Of a stretch of DNA of 64,000 nucleotides, positions 1 to 7,806 are shown in pieces. The stretch's first letter is position 1. The number at the start of each line of letters is the position of its first letter. The position numbers were made by a program, and so were the translations under genes. The DNA is from Halobacillus andaensis (GTDB lineage: Bacteria > Bacillota > Bacilli > Bacillales > Halobacillaceae), in assembly GCF_014636475.1 (NCBI RefSeq), contig NZ_BMEL01000003.1, positions 310,001 through 374,000 of the forward strand. Direction: 5' to 3'. The notes beneath the pieces were generated by a model. That model searched no databases, was not told where the DNA came from, and saw nothing but the letters and a program-made list of their open reading frames with translations.

Positions 1-1151
1 CAGGCGAACGTCCTGAATGGGCAGAGCCTTATACAATGGTTGAAATTGACGGCTACAAGCTAGGGATTATTGGTTTTGCTACGACGGAAACACCAGAAAC
101 GACACTTTCTACACACGTAGAAGGATTAGAATTCCCTACACCAGCTCCGATTGCTGAAGAACTAACCGCTGAACTTAAAGAGCAAGGCGCTGATATGGTG
201 ATGGTTACGTCCCACCTGCCTGGATGGCATGAGGAAACGACAGACGAAATTATGGGTGAGCTAGCTGACTTGGCCGGTGCTGAAAATGGCGGACTCGACG
301 CCCTTGTCGGCGGTCATTCACATGAACGTGTAGCCGGACATATCAATGATATACCTGTAGTTGAAGCAGATGAATATACAAATGCAATTGGCCACATTCA
401 ATTCTTTGTCGATCGTGATTCCAAGGAAATCTATGATTCTGAAGTAGGTATGCTAGAAACCTATTCACACTTAGCAGGCGAGGATGAGAGTGTTCGCGAG
501 ATCGTAGAATACTATCAAGGCGAAGTCGAAGAAATTACAAGCGAAGTTGTTTCTACTACAGAAGGACCGATTACACGTGATCGCATGTATGGCGACCTTG
601 GTGTCAGCCAATTAGGGAATATGATTACAGACGCTATGCGTGAAAGAGCTGATACGGATATTGCTTTCCAAAATAGTGGAGGAATCCGTAATAATATAAG
701 CGCAGGTGAAATTACGTATGGAGACGTCTTTGAAGTATTGCCATTTGATAACTACAACGTAACAGCCGACATGACAGGCGAACAAATTAAAGAAATACTA
801 GAAGGTCCAGCAGAAGATGATTCGAACTTCATGCAAATTCAGTTTTCCGGGATGAACGTTGTGTATGATCCTTCTCAAGCTGATGGAGAGCGAGTATCTT
901 CCATTGAACTTTGGGATGGAACACCAGTTTACACGGAAGGCGAGTCGAATGACGAGACATTCTCTGTTGTAACAAACAACTTCTTGTCTACAGGCTCTGG
1001 AGACGGATATTACACATTCGGTGAAGTCGAATGGGATTCAGATCCTGACTTCCAGCGTGAACTATTTGCCGACTACTTACGTGATATTCGCGACCGCGGA
1101 GAAACGATTAATCCGGATGACGCATTTGATGATCGTTTAATAGAAGAATAA
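1..1151 (+). CDS. 5'-nucleotidase / metallophosphatase family protein, C-terminal part
   Basis: The reading frame is open from the window edge, so the gene starts upstream and only about 382 residues are visible. Counting from the ATG at 36, the end of the metallophosphatase domain shows the metal-binding SH (59-60) and GGHSH (92-96) motifs. The 5'-nucleotidase C-terminal domain follows with NSGGIRN (213-219) and a late GSGDGYY segment, the usual nucleoside-stacking region. Family members are exported or wall-attached enzymes that hydrolyse nucleotides or sugar nucleotides to scavenge phosphate and nucleosides. The protein is rich in Asp and Glu, as expected for an extracellular protein of a salt-adapted host. 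No C-terminal sorting signal is seen. The signal peptide and exact substrate cannot be judged from this part. Confidence 0.9.
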   Translation, partial: GERPEWAEPYTMVEIDGYKLGIIGFATTETPETTLSTHVEGLEFPTPAPIAEELTAELKEQGADMVMVTSHLPGWHEETTDEIMGELADLAGAENGGLDALVGGHSHERVAGHINDIPVVEADEYTNAIGHIQFFVDRDSKEIYDSEVGMLETYSHLAGEDESVREIVEYYQGEVEEITSEVVSTTEGPITRDRMYGDLGVSQLGNMITDAMRERADTDIAFQNSGGIRNNISAGEITYGDVFEVLPFDNYNVTADMTGEQIKEILEGPAEDDSNFMQIQFSGMNVVYDPSQADGERVSSIELWDGTPVYTEGESNDETFSVVTNNFLSTGSGDGYYTFGEVEWDSDPDFQRELFADYLRDIRDRGETINPDDAFDDRLIEE

Positions 1152-1160
1152 TTTTTAACA

Positions 1161-1190
1161 AATCCAGCAGAGTGGGGGCTCTGCTGGATT
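1161..1190 (+). terminator. Rho-independent terminator after the nucleotidase gene
   Basis: A perfect 12-bp stem (AATCCAGCAGAG / CTCTGCTGGATT) with a G-rich loop starts 10 bases after the stop codon and is followed by TTTGC. Confidence 0.8.
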
Positions 1191-1216
1191 TTGCATTTGA
1201 AGTAAATCTCTAGACT

Positions 1217-1876
1217 TCAGCTGCTTAATTCCTCCTCCTCCAATTCTCTTTTCACCTTTTCCATTAACTCCGGGGATTCGTTAATAACCTTTCCTATGTA
1301 AAAAAATCCACCCATAATAATAAACGTCAGCCCCCAATTAATCACCTGACGAATAATAATGCCTTTATCAAATGCCTCTACCCCGTATGCTGAAATGAGC
1401 CAGGCTTTGAGTGTAGCCAATATTATATCTTGCAAGGCAAAGCCAACGACAATCCATGCAAAAATCCGATAAATTTTCTTTTGGTAAAATAAACGCTTGC
1501 TAAACGTTCGATCATGCCCTTGAAGTTCAACGAAGTCTAGTCCAAAATAGAGAGCAATCGGTTTCTTAATTATGATTGTAAATAAAAAGGTCCCAGCTAC
1601 GACGTAGGAATAAATGACGTTGTTCCACAATAGACGGATGGCGTTTCCCGAGAGAACATCGACGAGCGTTCCTGCGACCAGCGTAGCAATGATATAGAGC
1701 CCGAACACATTGACCTTTTTCAAGGCTATAAATCGAAAAATCGTATAGATAATGCCAGGAACAGAAGATAACAGCATGGCATAGTAATCGCCGATGTCAT
1801 CGCGGGTGAGGTTCCAGATCGCTAGCGGGAAAACAACATAAAAAATTAAATCAAGCAGCACAAAATTGTTCTTCAT
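1217..1876 (-). CDS. VC0807-like multi-pass membrane protein
   Basis: A hydrophobic protein of about 219 residues with roughly six membrane segments, resembling the VC0807/septation-protein-A-like group of inner membrane proteins whose function is not established. The opening MKNNFVLLDLIFYVVFPLAIW and a hydrophilic Glu-rich tail are typical. I start it at the ATG at 1876 because GGAGGT lies 7 bases before it; the longer frame to 1906 has no ribosome binding site. It runs towards the nucleotidase gene and shares the hairpin between them at most. Family assignment is from recognition of the pattern only. Confidence 0.7.
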   Translation of the reverse strand: MKNNFVLLDLIFYVVFPLAIWNLTRDDIGDYYAMLLSSVPGIIYTIFRFIALKKVNVFGLYIIATLVAGTLVDVLSGNAIRLLWNNVIYSYVVAGTFLFTIIIKKPIALYFGLDFVELQGHDRTFSKRLFYQKKIYRIFAWIVVGFALQDIILATLKAWLISAYGVEAFDKGIIIRQVINWGLTFIIMGGFFYIGKVINESPELMEKVKRELEEEELSS

Positions 1877-1948
1877 CAACGAACCTCCGATTGCGGTAAT
1901 ATACATTTATTGTAAACTAACGAAACATAAGATTAAAGGAGATTATCT

Positions 1949-2137
1949 ATGAGAAAGTGGCAAGTTTACGTCTATCCAGTACTAACTGGAGTATTAAGCG
2001 TTGTATTGTACTATTTATTACGAACAGCACGTGATGCACCTTTTGAATGGCCGATTCCTGCGGCTCTATTTATCGGTCTTACAGGCGCACAATTTTTTCT
2101 ATACCGAAGAGCTTATTACAAGCAATTCGAATCATAG
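1949..2137 (+). CDS. small two-helix membrane protein, unknown function
   Basis: A 62-residue protein with two hydrophobic stretches (about residues 7-25 and 35-52) and a basic C-terminal end (YRRAYYKQ). AAGGAG precedes the ATG by 8 bases and a terminator follows directly, so it is a convincing single-gene unit. I do not recognise a family. Confidence 0.7.
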   Translation: MRKWQVYVYPVLTGVLSVVLYYLLRTARDAPFEWPIPAALFIGLTGAQFFLYRRAYYKQFES

Positions 2138-2139
2138 TC

Positions 2140-2170
2140 ATACCCCCTTCATGTTAAAAGGGGTATTTTT
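2140..2170 (+). terminator. Rho-independent terminator after the 62-residue membrane protein gene
   Basis: Stem ATACCCC / GGGGTAT with an adjoining CTT/AAG and a following run of seven T. Confidence 0.8.
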
Positions 2171-2183
2171 TTACACAAAAACA

Positions 2184-2197
2184 CGAACACTAGTTCG
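2184..2197. promoter_or_regulatory. LexA (DinR) type SOS box upstream of the split sigma factor operon
   Basis: The sequence CGAACACTAGTTCG carries both perfect half sites of the Bacillus LexA operator (CGAAC-N4-GTTCG). It lies 57 bases before the sigma gene and just ahead of a plausible promoter (TTGTGA at 2206, TATTCT at 2230, 18-bp spacing). The match is seen directly; use by LexA is inferred, and the position upstream of the -35 rather than across the promoter is less usual. Confidence 0.6.
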
Positions 2198-2254
2198 TAA
2201 GTAGGTTGTGAATTTTAATGAACAACCCTTATTCTTTAGTAAGGAGGGTGGCAA

Positions 2255-2767
2255 ATGAGGAAAGAATTTGAAAAACCGCTTCAATCTTTTTTGAAAAAAC
2301 CTAAGAATCAATCCGCTGTTTCGACTGCCTTAAAAAAGCCTTCGCCTAAAAACCGCAGCTACGTCAATCACTTGTTTTATCAATATCAAATTGAAGCGCG
2401 TTTTGTGAATTACGTCAATACCGCTTTATGGCGGCAAGCGAAAGATTATCATAAAAAAAGGAAAAGCCAGCAGCTATTTATCGCTCTAGAGAATGTAGAA
2501 ATTATTTCCGATCAACAAGATGTACTCAATCAATTAACGGAACGAGATTTATTTGAAGCGCTGGAAAGCAAAACATTATACTTGGCGATCAAGAAGCTGA
2601 CGCCCAGGCAGCAATTTGTTTTGCATGCCTATGCAGTAGAAATGTTTACCTTTCAAGAGATTGCAGACCAGCTGGGCATTTCCCAGCAGTCCGCATCAAA
2701 AACATATCAGCGAGTCATGGTAAAGCTAAGACAAACTTTAAAAGGAGCGAATCAATCATGGGATTAG
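2255..2767 (+). CDS. SigO-like sigma factor subunit (region 4 half)
   Basis: 170 residues. The C-terminal 50 residues form a sigma region 4 helix-turn-helix (LTPRQQFVLHAYA ... FQEIADQLGISQQSASKTYQ), and the N-terminal part lacks a full region 2. This matches B. subtilis SigO (YvrI, about 176 residues), which works only with the partner RsoA supplying region 2 functions. Here both neighbours support that reading: a YvrJ-like gene overlaps its end by 10 bases and an RsoA-like gene overlaps that one. AAGGAGG precedes the ATG. In B. subtilis this sigma factor drives oxalate decarboxylase (oxdC-yvrL) on acid stress; no oxdC is present here, so its target is unknown. A LexA-type box lies upstream. 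Confidence 0.8.
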   Translation: MRKEFEKPLQSFLKKPKNQSAVSTALKKPSPKNRSYVNHLFYQYQIEARFVNYVNTALWRQAKDYHKKRKSQQLFIALENVEIISDQQDVLNQLTERDLFEALESKTLYLAIKKLTPRQQFVLHAYAVEMFTFQEIADQLGISQQSASKTYQRVMVKLRQTLKGANQSWD

Positions 2768-2910
2768 ATTTATGGGTACAAGCCGTAGAAAGTTTTGGTT
2801 TTCCAATCGTGATCGCCTCCTTCATTTTATTTCGATTAGATAAAAGCATTCAACGGTTAGAAGACAGTGTGGCAGAGCTTATTGAGGAGGAGAAAGAAAA
2901 TGGAGAATAA
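2758..2910 (+). CDS. yvrJ: YvrJ family small membrane protein
   Basis: A 50-residue ORF starting MGLDLWVQAVESFGFPIVIA, with one central membrane helix and an acidic C-terminus (IEEEKENGE). This is the compact YvrJ/holin-like pattern; in B. subtilis yvrJ belongs to the SigO regulon locus. The ATG sits inside the end of the sigma gene behind AAAGGAGCG, overlapping it by 10 bases, and its own last 11 bases overlap the next gene, so the three are surely translated from one message. Its role is not known. Confidence 0.75.
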   Translation: MGLDLWVQAVESFGFPIVIASFILFRLDKSIQRLEDSVAELIEEEKENGE

Positions 2911-3130
2911 ACTGTACGATTTATTACTGAGGGCGAAGGAAAACGATGAACAAGCCAAGGCCGAGGTGATTCAACGGTTTGAACCGAAGATTAAGAAACT
3001 TAGTTCAACCTTGCCCCAATGGGAGCGAGACGATTTAGAACAAGAGCTGCGTATTCAGCTTGTCCATTCTATTGAAAAATTTAACGTCGACCACCTCGTT
3101 GCCTTTTGGAAGTATTATGAAGAACAGTAA
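2900..3130 (+). CDS. RsoA-like sigma co-factor (region 2 half)
   Basis: 76 residues beginning MENKLYDLLLRAKENDEQAK, with the motif RFEPKIKKLSSTLPQWERDDLEQEL, which resembles the N-terminal helix and region 2.1 of sigma-70 proteins. In B. subtilis RsoA (YvrHa, about 79 residues) joins SigO to make a two-part sigma factor contacting core polymerase. GGAGGAG lies 9 bases before the ATG at 2900; the longer frame from 2867 has no site. It overlaps yvrJ by 11 bases and ends at a terminator. Assignment rests on size, motif and gene order. Confidence 0.75.
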   Translation: MENKLYDLLLRAKENDEQAKAEVIQRFEPKIKKLSSTLPQWERDDLEQELRIQLVHSIEKFNVDHLVAFWKYYEEQ

Positions 3131-3163
3131 CCTGCCTTTCGAACGCGATGGGCAGGTTTTTTC
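3129..3163 (+). terminator. Rho-independent terminator of the sigma operon
   Basis: Stem AACCTGCC / GGCAGGTT with a 14-base loop, followed by TTTTTT; the stem begins inside the stop codon. Confidence 0.8.
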
Positions 3164-3171
3164 ACTAAAAT

Positions 3172-3197
3172 AGCCTGCCTCGAAAACGAGACAGGCT
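3172..3197 (-). terminator. Terminator hairpin of the cstA-like gene
   Basis: Stem AGCCTGTCTCG / CGAGGCAGGCT with an AAAA-type loop and one mismatch, followed on the minus strand by ATTTTAG. Confidence 0.6.
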
Positions 3198-3202
3198 TGT
3201 GA

Positions 3203-4658
3203 TTAACTAGCTTCTGTTGCGACTACTGGACGATTCCTCTTAACGGATTTACTTTTTACTACCTGAGTGATAAACCAGCCGAGAACAGCCAGCCAAATGA
3301 TTCCGCCGATGATCATGGATACATCATACGGTAATCCAAACCCTTCAGGCGCATAGAAAATATACGTGCTCACTACGGCTGTCATAAACAACGCGGGAAC
3401 GCTGCAGATCCAATGAAACTTCTTCTGTTGCAATAGATACATGGCTCCTGCCCATAACATCACCGTCGCGACAACCTGGTTCGACCAGCCGACATATCTC
3501 CAGAGGAAGTTATAATCAATCGTAGATAAATAGAAAGCCGGAGTGGCTACTACTACTACCATTAGTCCATTTTTCAACTTACTTGGTGAAGCTTGTTCAC
3601 TCGTATCTTTCTTTTTCAATAGTTCGCTAAGCATCATACGGGAAGAGCGCAAGGCCGTGTCCCCTGTGGTAATCGGCAAAATAATAACACCGAGGATAGC
3701 CAAGATCCCGCCGAACGTACCTAGTGTTGTCGAGCTGATTTCGTTCACAACACCGGCAGGGCCACCTGCATCCAGCGCAGCTTGCAATCCTCCTGTACTT
3801 CCGAAGAAAGCCATCCCTGCTGCGGCCCAGATTAGTGCAATGATCCCTTCAGCAATCATCGCACCATAAAATACTTTACGACCTTCACTTTCTTTTTTCA
3901 GCGTTCGTGCAAGAATGGGACTTTGGGTACTATGGAACCCTGAGATCGCTCCACAAGAGATCGTGACCATGAGAAGCGGCCACATTGGCAGTTCTCCTGG
4001 GTGCAAGTTGCTAACCGTTAAGTTAGGTACAGGATTTTCAAAGAAAAATAACCCGACACCGATCGATACAGCCATAAAGATCAGCACCGCACCTAAGAAT
4101 GGATAAATTCTTCCTATGATTTTATGAACAGGCAGCATCGTCGCCACCAGGAAATAAGCAAAAATGATAATAAGTGCTGCGATAAAGCTTAGTGGCGTCA
4201 CTTGAGCCATAAGTTCTGCCGGACCTGCCGTAAATGCAGCCGCTACAAAGAATCATTAAAGCAATCGATAGTAAGTTAATGACCTTTGCCACATTTTTCC
4301 CTAAATACTTCCCGACAATCGTGGGATACTGTGCCCCTTTATGACGCACGGACATCATACCACTGAAGTAATCATGAACGGCCCCGGCAAAAATACAGCC
4401 GATGACGATCCATATAAAAGCTACCGGACCATACAAAGCGCCCATCACAGCTCCGAAGATCGGTCCAAGCCCAGCGATATTGAGTAGTTGAATCAGACTC
4501 GCTCTCCACCAGCTCATTGGTGTGTAGTCGAAGCCGTCGTTATGTGTATAGGCAGGCGTTTGATTTTCGTCATTAATGCCGAAAATTCGCTCGACCACCT
4601 TTGCGTATATAAAATAACCTGCTAGTAAAAATAAGATGGATGCAACAAATGTAAGCAT
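3203..4658 (-). pseudogene. cstA: CstA family carbon-starvation permease, interrupted by a one-base frameshift
   Basis: Two abutting frames encode the two parts of one CstA-type peptide/pyruvate permease. The N-terminal part starts at the ATG at 4658 (GGAGG 8 bases upstream; MLTFVASILFLLAGYFIYAK, and WWRASLIQLLNIAGLGPIFG typical of CstA). The frame then shifts near 4247-4249, where the coding strand reads ATT CTT TGT. Removing one T gives MILVAAAFTAGPAELMAQ and continues into the downstream frame. The rejoined product would be 484 residues with about 13 membrane segments, a normal length for the short Gram-positive CstA type. The shift lies in a run of three T, so a sequencing error is a real alternative to a true null allele. 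The long extension of the upstream frame beyond 4658 is not coding. Confidence 0.85.
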
Positions 4659-4766
4659 CGCTGAGCCTCCTCTCAAAAATGAATGTAAGGAGTATTCTAT
4701 AACGGTTATTTCCCAATAACAACCTTTATTCTGAAAATTATATATTTTTTCTTTTTTCTCTATATT

Positions 4767-4780
4767 TTGAAGCGTTTTCA
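4767..4780 (-). promoter_or_regulatory. possible CcpA (cre) site upstream of cstA
   Basis: TTGAAGCGTTTTCA matches the 14-base cre consensus TGWAANCGNTNWCA except in its second and third bases. It lies about 110 bases before the cstA start. CstA genes are commonly under carbon catabolite control. The match is modest and no promoter could be fixed next to it. Confidence 0.35.
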
Positions 4781-4809
4781 CTGGAATGACAGGGATGATA
4801 AGGTGTTTT

Positions 4810-4854
4810 TTGGAAAAAAAGAGCGAGATTCTATGAGTAGAATCTCGCTCTTTT
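4810..4854 (-). terminator. strong terminator of the 4957-6424 gene pair
   Basis: A perfect 17-bp stem between 4817 and 4854 (core GAGCGAGATTCTA) with a four-base loop, followed on the minus strand by seven T. It separates the unknown gene pair from cstA. Confidence 0.85.
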
Positions 4855-4956
4855 ATGTAACCTGCCACCCCAGTAGAGAATGGTTAAGTTCCCGCAGTCG
4901 TTTTGCGCTGAGGTGGCATTAATTTAAAAATAGCATATGGGGGTGTTGGAATCAAG

Positions 4957-5712
4957 CTACTGGATTTGTTCTTCTTCCAGTTCTAAAGGATCCATCCATA
5001 TAATAAGATCCATCTGCTCTCCATTCGTAAATGACTGATTTCCTAGTGTCTGCTCCAGCCTACTAAATTCCCCTTCATCGTCATACGGAACATATAACAT
5101 TTGCAAATGAGGGTTAGGATGGCTGCTTGAGAACAAGCCATTTGCTCCATTATTATCAGGTTGAGCTAAAGTATTCAGTTGATTTTGCAATTCTTTCCAT
5201 ATCTTAGGTGCAGGTTGAGCTCCATAACCCCCACTTACATCAACTTCTTCTTTCGCCATGATTTGTGGAACATAGCTCTGATGTTCCCCTGTCACATGGT
5301 AATTGCGTTCCCTTTTCATATAAAAGTCGATCTTATCCACATCATCATCAGGATCTAAATGATAGATGATGTAAAACGTCTCAGGGTCCTGAGGGTCGAT
5401 TTTCCATAATGATGGTTCGCCACCATTATCCGAAGCCCCTATTGTCCATTTCCGGTTCTCTACTTTCCACACACTCATTCCCCGCTGACCATCATCTGTA
5501 ATAAAAGGAAAAAAAGCGTGGTCGTCCCCGACTTGCTGACGATCAACGATTTCATCTATTTTCACTCCGCCTAGGGTGGACTCAATTTCCTCTTTAATGG
5601 CGCTGTTTTCAGGCAGGTCGCCCGGTCCTGGAGAATTGGATGTAAAAATAAATACACCGGTCAGTACAACAAATAACAGGAGGGTAACAATTATAAGTTT
5701 TTTCTTCTTCAT
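4957..5712 (-). CDS. membrane-anchored extracytoplasmic protein, unknown
   Basis: 251 residues: a basic start (MKKKKLIIV), one membrane helix (about 5-24) without a lipobox cysteine, then a long hydrophilic acidic domain. That domain holds a short motif YGAQPAPKIWKEL and ends in EEEQIQ. It is most likely a membrane-tethered domain outside the cell. AAAGGAGGG precedes the start. The gene begins one base after the stop codon of the upstream membrane protein gene, so the two form one operon and probably one complex. I recognise no family and see no catalytic motif. Confidence 0.7.
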   Translation of the reverse strand: MKKKKLIIVTLLLFVVLTGVFIFTSNSPGPGDLPENSAIKEEIESTLGGVKIDEIVDRQQVGDDHAFFPFITDDGQRGMSVWKVENRKWTIGASDNGGEPSLWKIDPQDPETFYIIYHLDPDDDVDKIDFYMKRERNYHVTGEHQSYVPQIMAKEEVDVSGGYGAQPAPKIWKELQNQLNTLAQPDNNGANGLFSSSHPNPHLQMLYVPYDDEGEFSRLEQTLGNQSFTNGEQMDLIIWMDPLELEEEQIQ

Positions 5713-5713
5713 G

Positions 5714-6424
5714 TTATTCGCCCTCCTTTAGTACCGACTGCTCCGTTCTTACATATAGCTGGTCTTCCGCTGTTTGAATGAGAAGACCTTTCCCGTCTTT
5801 CTCCACAAAAGTGACCGCATTCAAATCGCTTCCTGATTTAGACTCGAATCCCGATAAAATATAAGGAAACCTCTCTTTCTCCTCTTGATCCTCTATTTGC
5901 CGGTGCCACCGCATACTGTCAAACTCTTTAACCTGAGCATTTTCCAATTCTGTTTCTAATCGTTCATTATGTAAGTTTCTTTGGTCCGCTGATTCATGAG
6001 TCAGGTGCACTGCTGCGTCATCGGTTTGAGCTAAATATGTTGCTGGATCACTTTTATCATACATAAGGTTGAATACGAGCGGTGTAAGCAATCCTGTTAA
6101 TAAAAATACGTAGTTAGCCAGAAACCCTAACCATGCATAACGGCGATATACGCGCCACCTTTCTTCGTTCCTTCGTTTAATGAAAAAATAAAGGACGCCA
6201 ACGCCCAGAGGCAAGATCGCCAGGCTCACAGAATACCCTTGAAACTGAAAGTTAAAGGAAAAAGAAAAAATCCCCACCATTGCAGCAAGCACTGCTTTTC
6301 CAATGTGAGGTTTTTCGGACTGCTTTTTATAAATGATAAGTAGCAAAGAGATGATTAGGACATAGGAAATGATTTGAAGAATAATTTCAGGAAGGTTCCA
6401 TGACCAGTTAAAATCAAATACCAT
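5714..6424 (-). CDS. membrane protein with C-terminal soluble domain, unknown
   Basis: 236 residues with about four hydrophobic segments in the first 130 (around 11-30, 41-59, 63-82 and 101-120), then a hydrophilic charged domain that may be coiled-coil in part (RNLHNERLETELENAQ). AAGGAGG lies 7 bases upstream of the ATG. It is the first gene of a two-gene operon ending at the strong hairpin at 4810-4854. No family recognised. The similar build of both genes, each with a membrane part and an extracytoplasmic-looking acidic part, suggests they act together. Confidence 0.7.
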   Translation of the reverse strand: MVFDFNWSWNLPEIILQIISYVLIISLLLIIYKKQSEKPHIGKAVLAAMVGIFSFSFNFQFQGYSVSLAILPLGVGVLYFFIKRRNEERWRVYRRYAWLGFLANYVFLLTGLLTPLVFNLMYDKSDPATYLAQTDDAAVHLTHESADQRNLHNERLETELENAQVKEFDSMRWHRQIEDQEEKERFPYILSGFESKSGSDLNAVTFVEKDGKGLLIQTAEDQLYVRTEQSVLKEGE

Positions 6425-6506
6425 ACTATTGCCTCCTTTCTTCTCTTATTTTACCAGAAATGTCCTGTCCGATTGAGCTATAATTGTGAAAAGGAGGTCA
6501 TTTATT

Positions 6507-7469
6507 TTGCAAGCAACAATATATCATGAACAGGTAGAAGCCTTGCTTAGGCGGCTGTCCGTTGATCATTCAGGGCGAACAGCTATTGAATCTATTCTTA
6601 AAAGGCAGGAAGCCGGATCTTATGGTGAAGATACATTGCGATATTGGCTCACTCACCTCTCCCCTGATGAATTCCACTCGATTTACTACGATGTACGTCT
6701 CCCTTTACTCAATGATTCTGTTGTCCAAATTGATGCGCTTCTTTTGAATGAAAAATATATCCTTTTATTAGAAGCTAAAAACTTGGCTGGAAAAAATATA
6801 TTTGATCTCGATCATCAGCAGTTAGTTCGTATAGTGGACGGAGTGGAAAGCGGCATGCCCAGCCCTTTAACTCAGGCCGATCGGCAGCTCGCCCATTTTA
6901 AAAATTGGCTGCTAGAGCAAGGAATTCAGCTGCCGCCAATGGAAGCACTCGTCGTTTTTACAAACAGAGGAGCAATCATTGATTTTACAGATAAGAGTGA
7001 TCCTAAAGTCAAGCGGGTGGTTCGTGTAGAAAATCTACCGTGGCGAGTCCGCGATTTTGCGAATAGCTGTTTAGAAGTCGTGTTAAGCAGAAGGGATCTG
7101 AAGCTTATAGAAAAAGCCATTGTGAATCAACCACCCGAACAAAAGAAGAAAGTATTAAGGAAATTCAAGATTGAGCAGCATGAACTAATACGAGGCGTCA
7201 TTTGCCCTGAGTGTGGATTTGCAGAAATGAAGCGTCTGCCGGCTCGGTGGTGCTGCCAACGTTGCAGTCATACATCAAAATCGGCTCACCTGGATGCTTT
7301 ACGTGATTATGAACTGTTAATCGGAGAGCAAATTACGAACCGTCAGCTGAGAGAATGGCTGCTGCTTTCTTCAGCTGATACAGCCAGGAGGATTTTAGTG
7401 GGGATGGGATTGAAGTCGGGAGGTGCAGATAAGAATAGATACTATTGTCTCGAAAGCTTTAAAAAGTAA
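6507..7469 (+). CDS. NERD domain nuclease-related protein with zinc ribbon
   Basis: About 320 residues. The N-terminal half carries a NERD domain with the PD-(D/E)xK-like core VVQIDALLLNEKYILLLEAKN (Asp, then Glu-x-Lys), expected to bind or cleave nucleic acid. The C-terminal part has a four-cysteine zinc ribbon (CPECGF ... CCQRC) and a helical tail. An in-frame GTG at 6486 lies before the ribosome binding site AAAGGAGG (6488-6496), so I choose the TTG at 6507. The gene stands alone between the unknown pair and a repeat array. Function in Bacillus is not established; DNA repair or processing is inference from the fold. Confidence 0.8.
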   Translation: MQATIYHEQVEALLRRLSVDHSGRTAIESILKRQEAGSYGEDTLRYWLTHLSPDEFHSIYYDVRLPLLNDSVVQIDALLLNEKYILLLEAKNLAGKNIFDLDHQQLVRIVDGVESGMPSPLTQADRQLAHFKNWLLEQGIQLPPMEALVVFTNRGAIIDFTDKSDPKVKRVVRVENLPWRVRDFANSCLEVVLSRRDLKLIEKAIVNQPPEQKKKVLRKFKIEQHELIRGVICPECGFAEMKRLPARWCCQRCSHTSKSAHLDALRDYELLIGEQITNRQLREWLLLSSADTARRILVGMGLKSGGADKNRYYCLESFKK

Positions 7470-7580
7470 AATCGCGGCTAAATTTTGATTTTCGCGGCGA
7501 AACTAAAAAAATCGCGGCCATTTTCTAATTTTCGCGGCTAATTATTTAAAAACGCGGGCAAATCAAAATTTTCGCGGCTA
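7468..7580. repeat. six-copy CGCGG array with exact 20-bp period
   Basis: CGCGG occurs at 7473, 7493, 7513, 7533, 7553 and 7573, every copy exactly 20 bp apart and in the same orientation. Odd copies are preceded by AAAAT or AAAAA and even copies by ATTTT, so there is also a 40-bp order. The bases between are AT-rich and vary. It starts at the stop codon of the NERD gene. The rest of the gap to 7806 is AT-rich and shows nothing else except the ribosome binding site of the next gene. Confidence 0.85.
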
Positions 7581-7806
7581 ACCCTTCTTCCCAAAACTCA
7601 TTAAAATCCTCCCTCCATTACCATAATCCTCCTTAATTCCCCTCTATATTCACAAAGTTCACAAAAAAATTAAGAATTCGCCCATTAAGGCTAGCACCTT
7701 GAGCTTCTATGCTTTACTATGAGAAGGGGCAGACTAATCTGTCCAAATAAGTATGAAAATGATTATTTTTTGAAACCATCATAGATCGAATTTCAGGAGG
7801 GTCCAC

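Noticed and set aside
6479-6484. TATAAT before the NERD gene as its -10
   Set aside because: It would put the transcript start inside the ribosome binding site, and no -35 fits.
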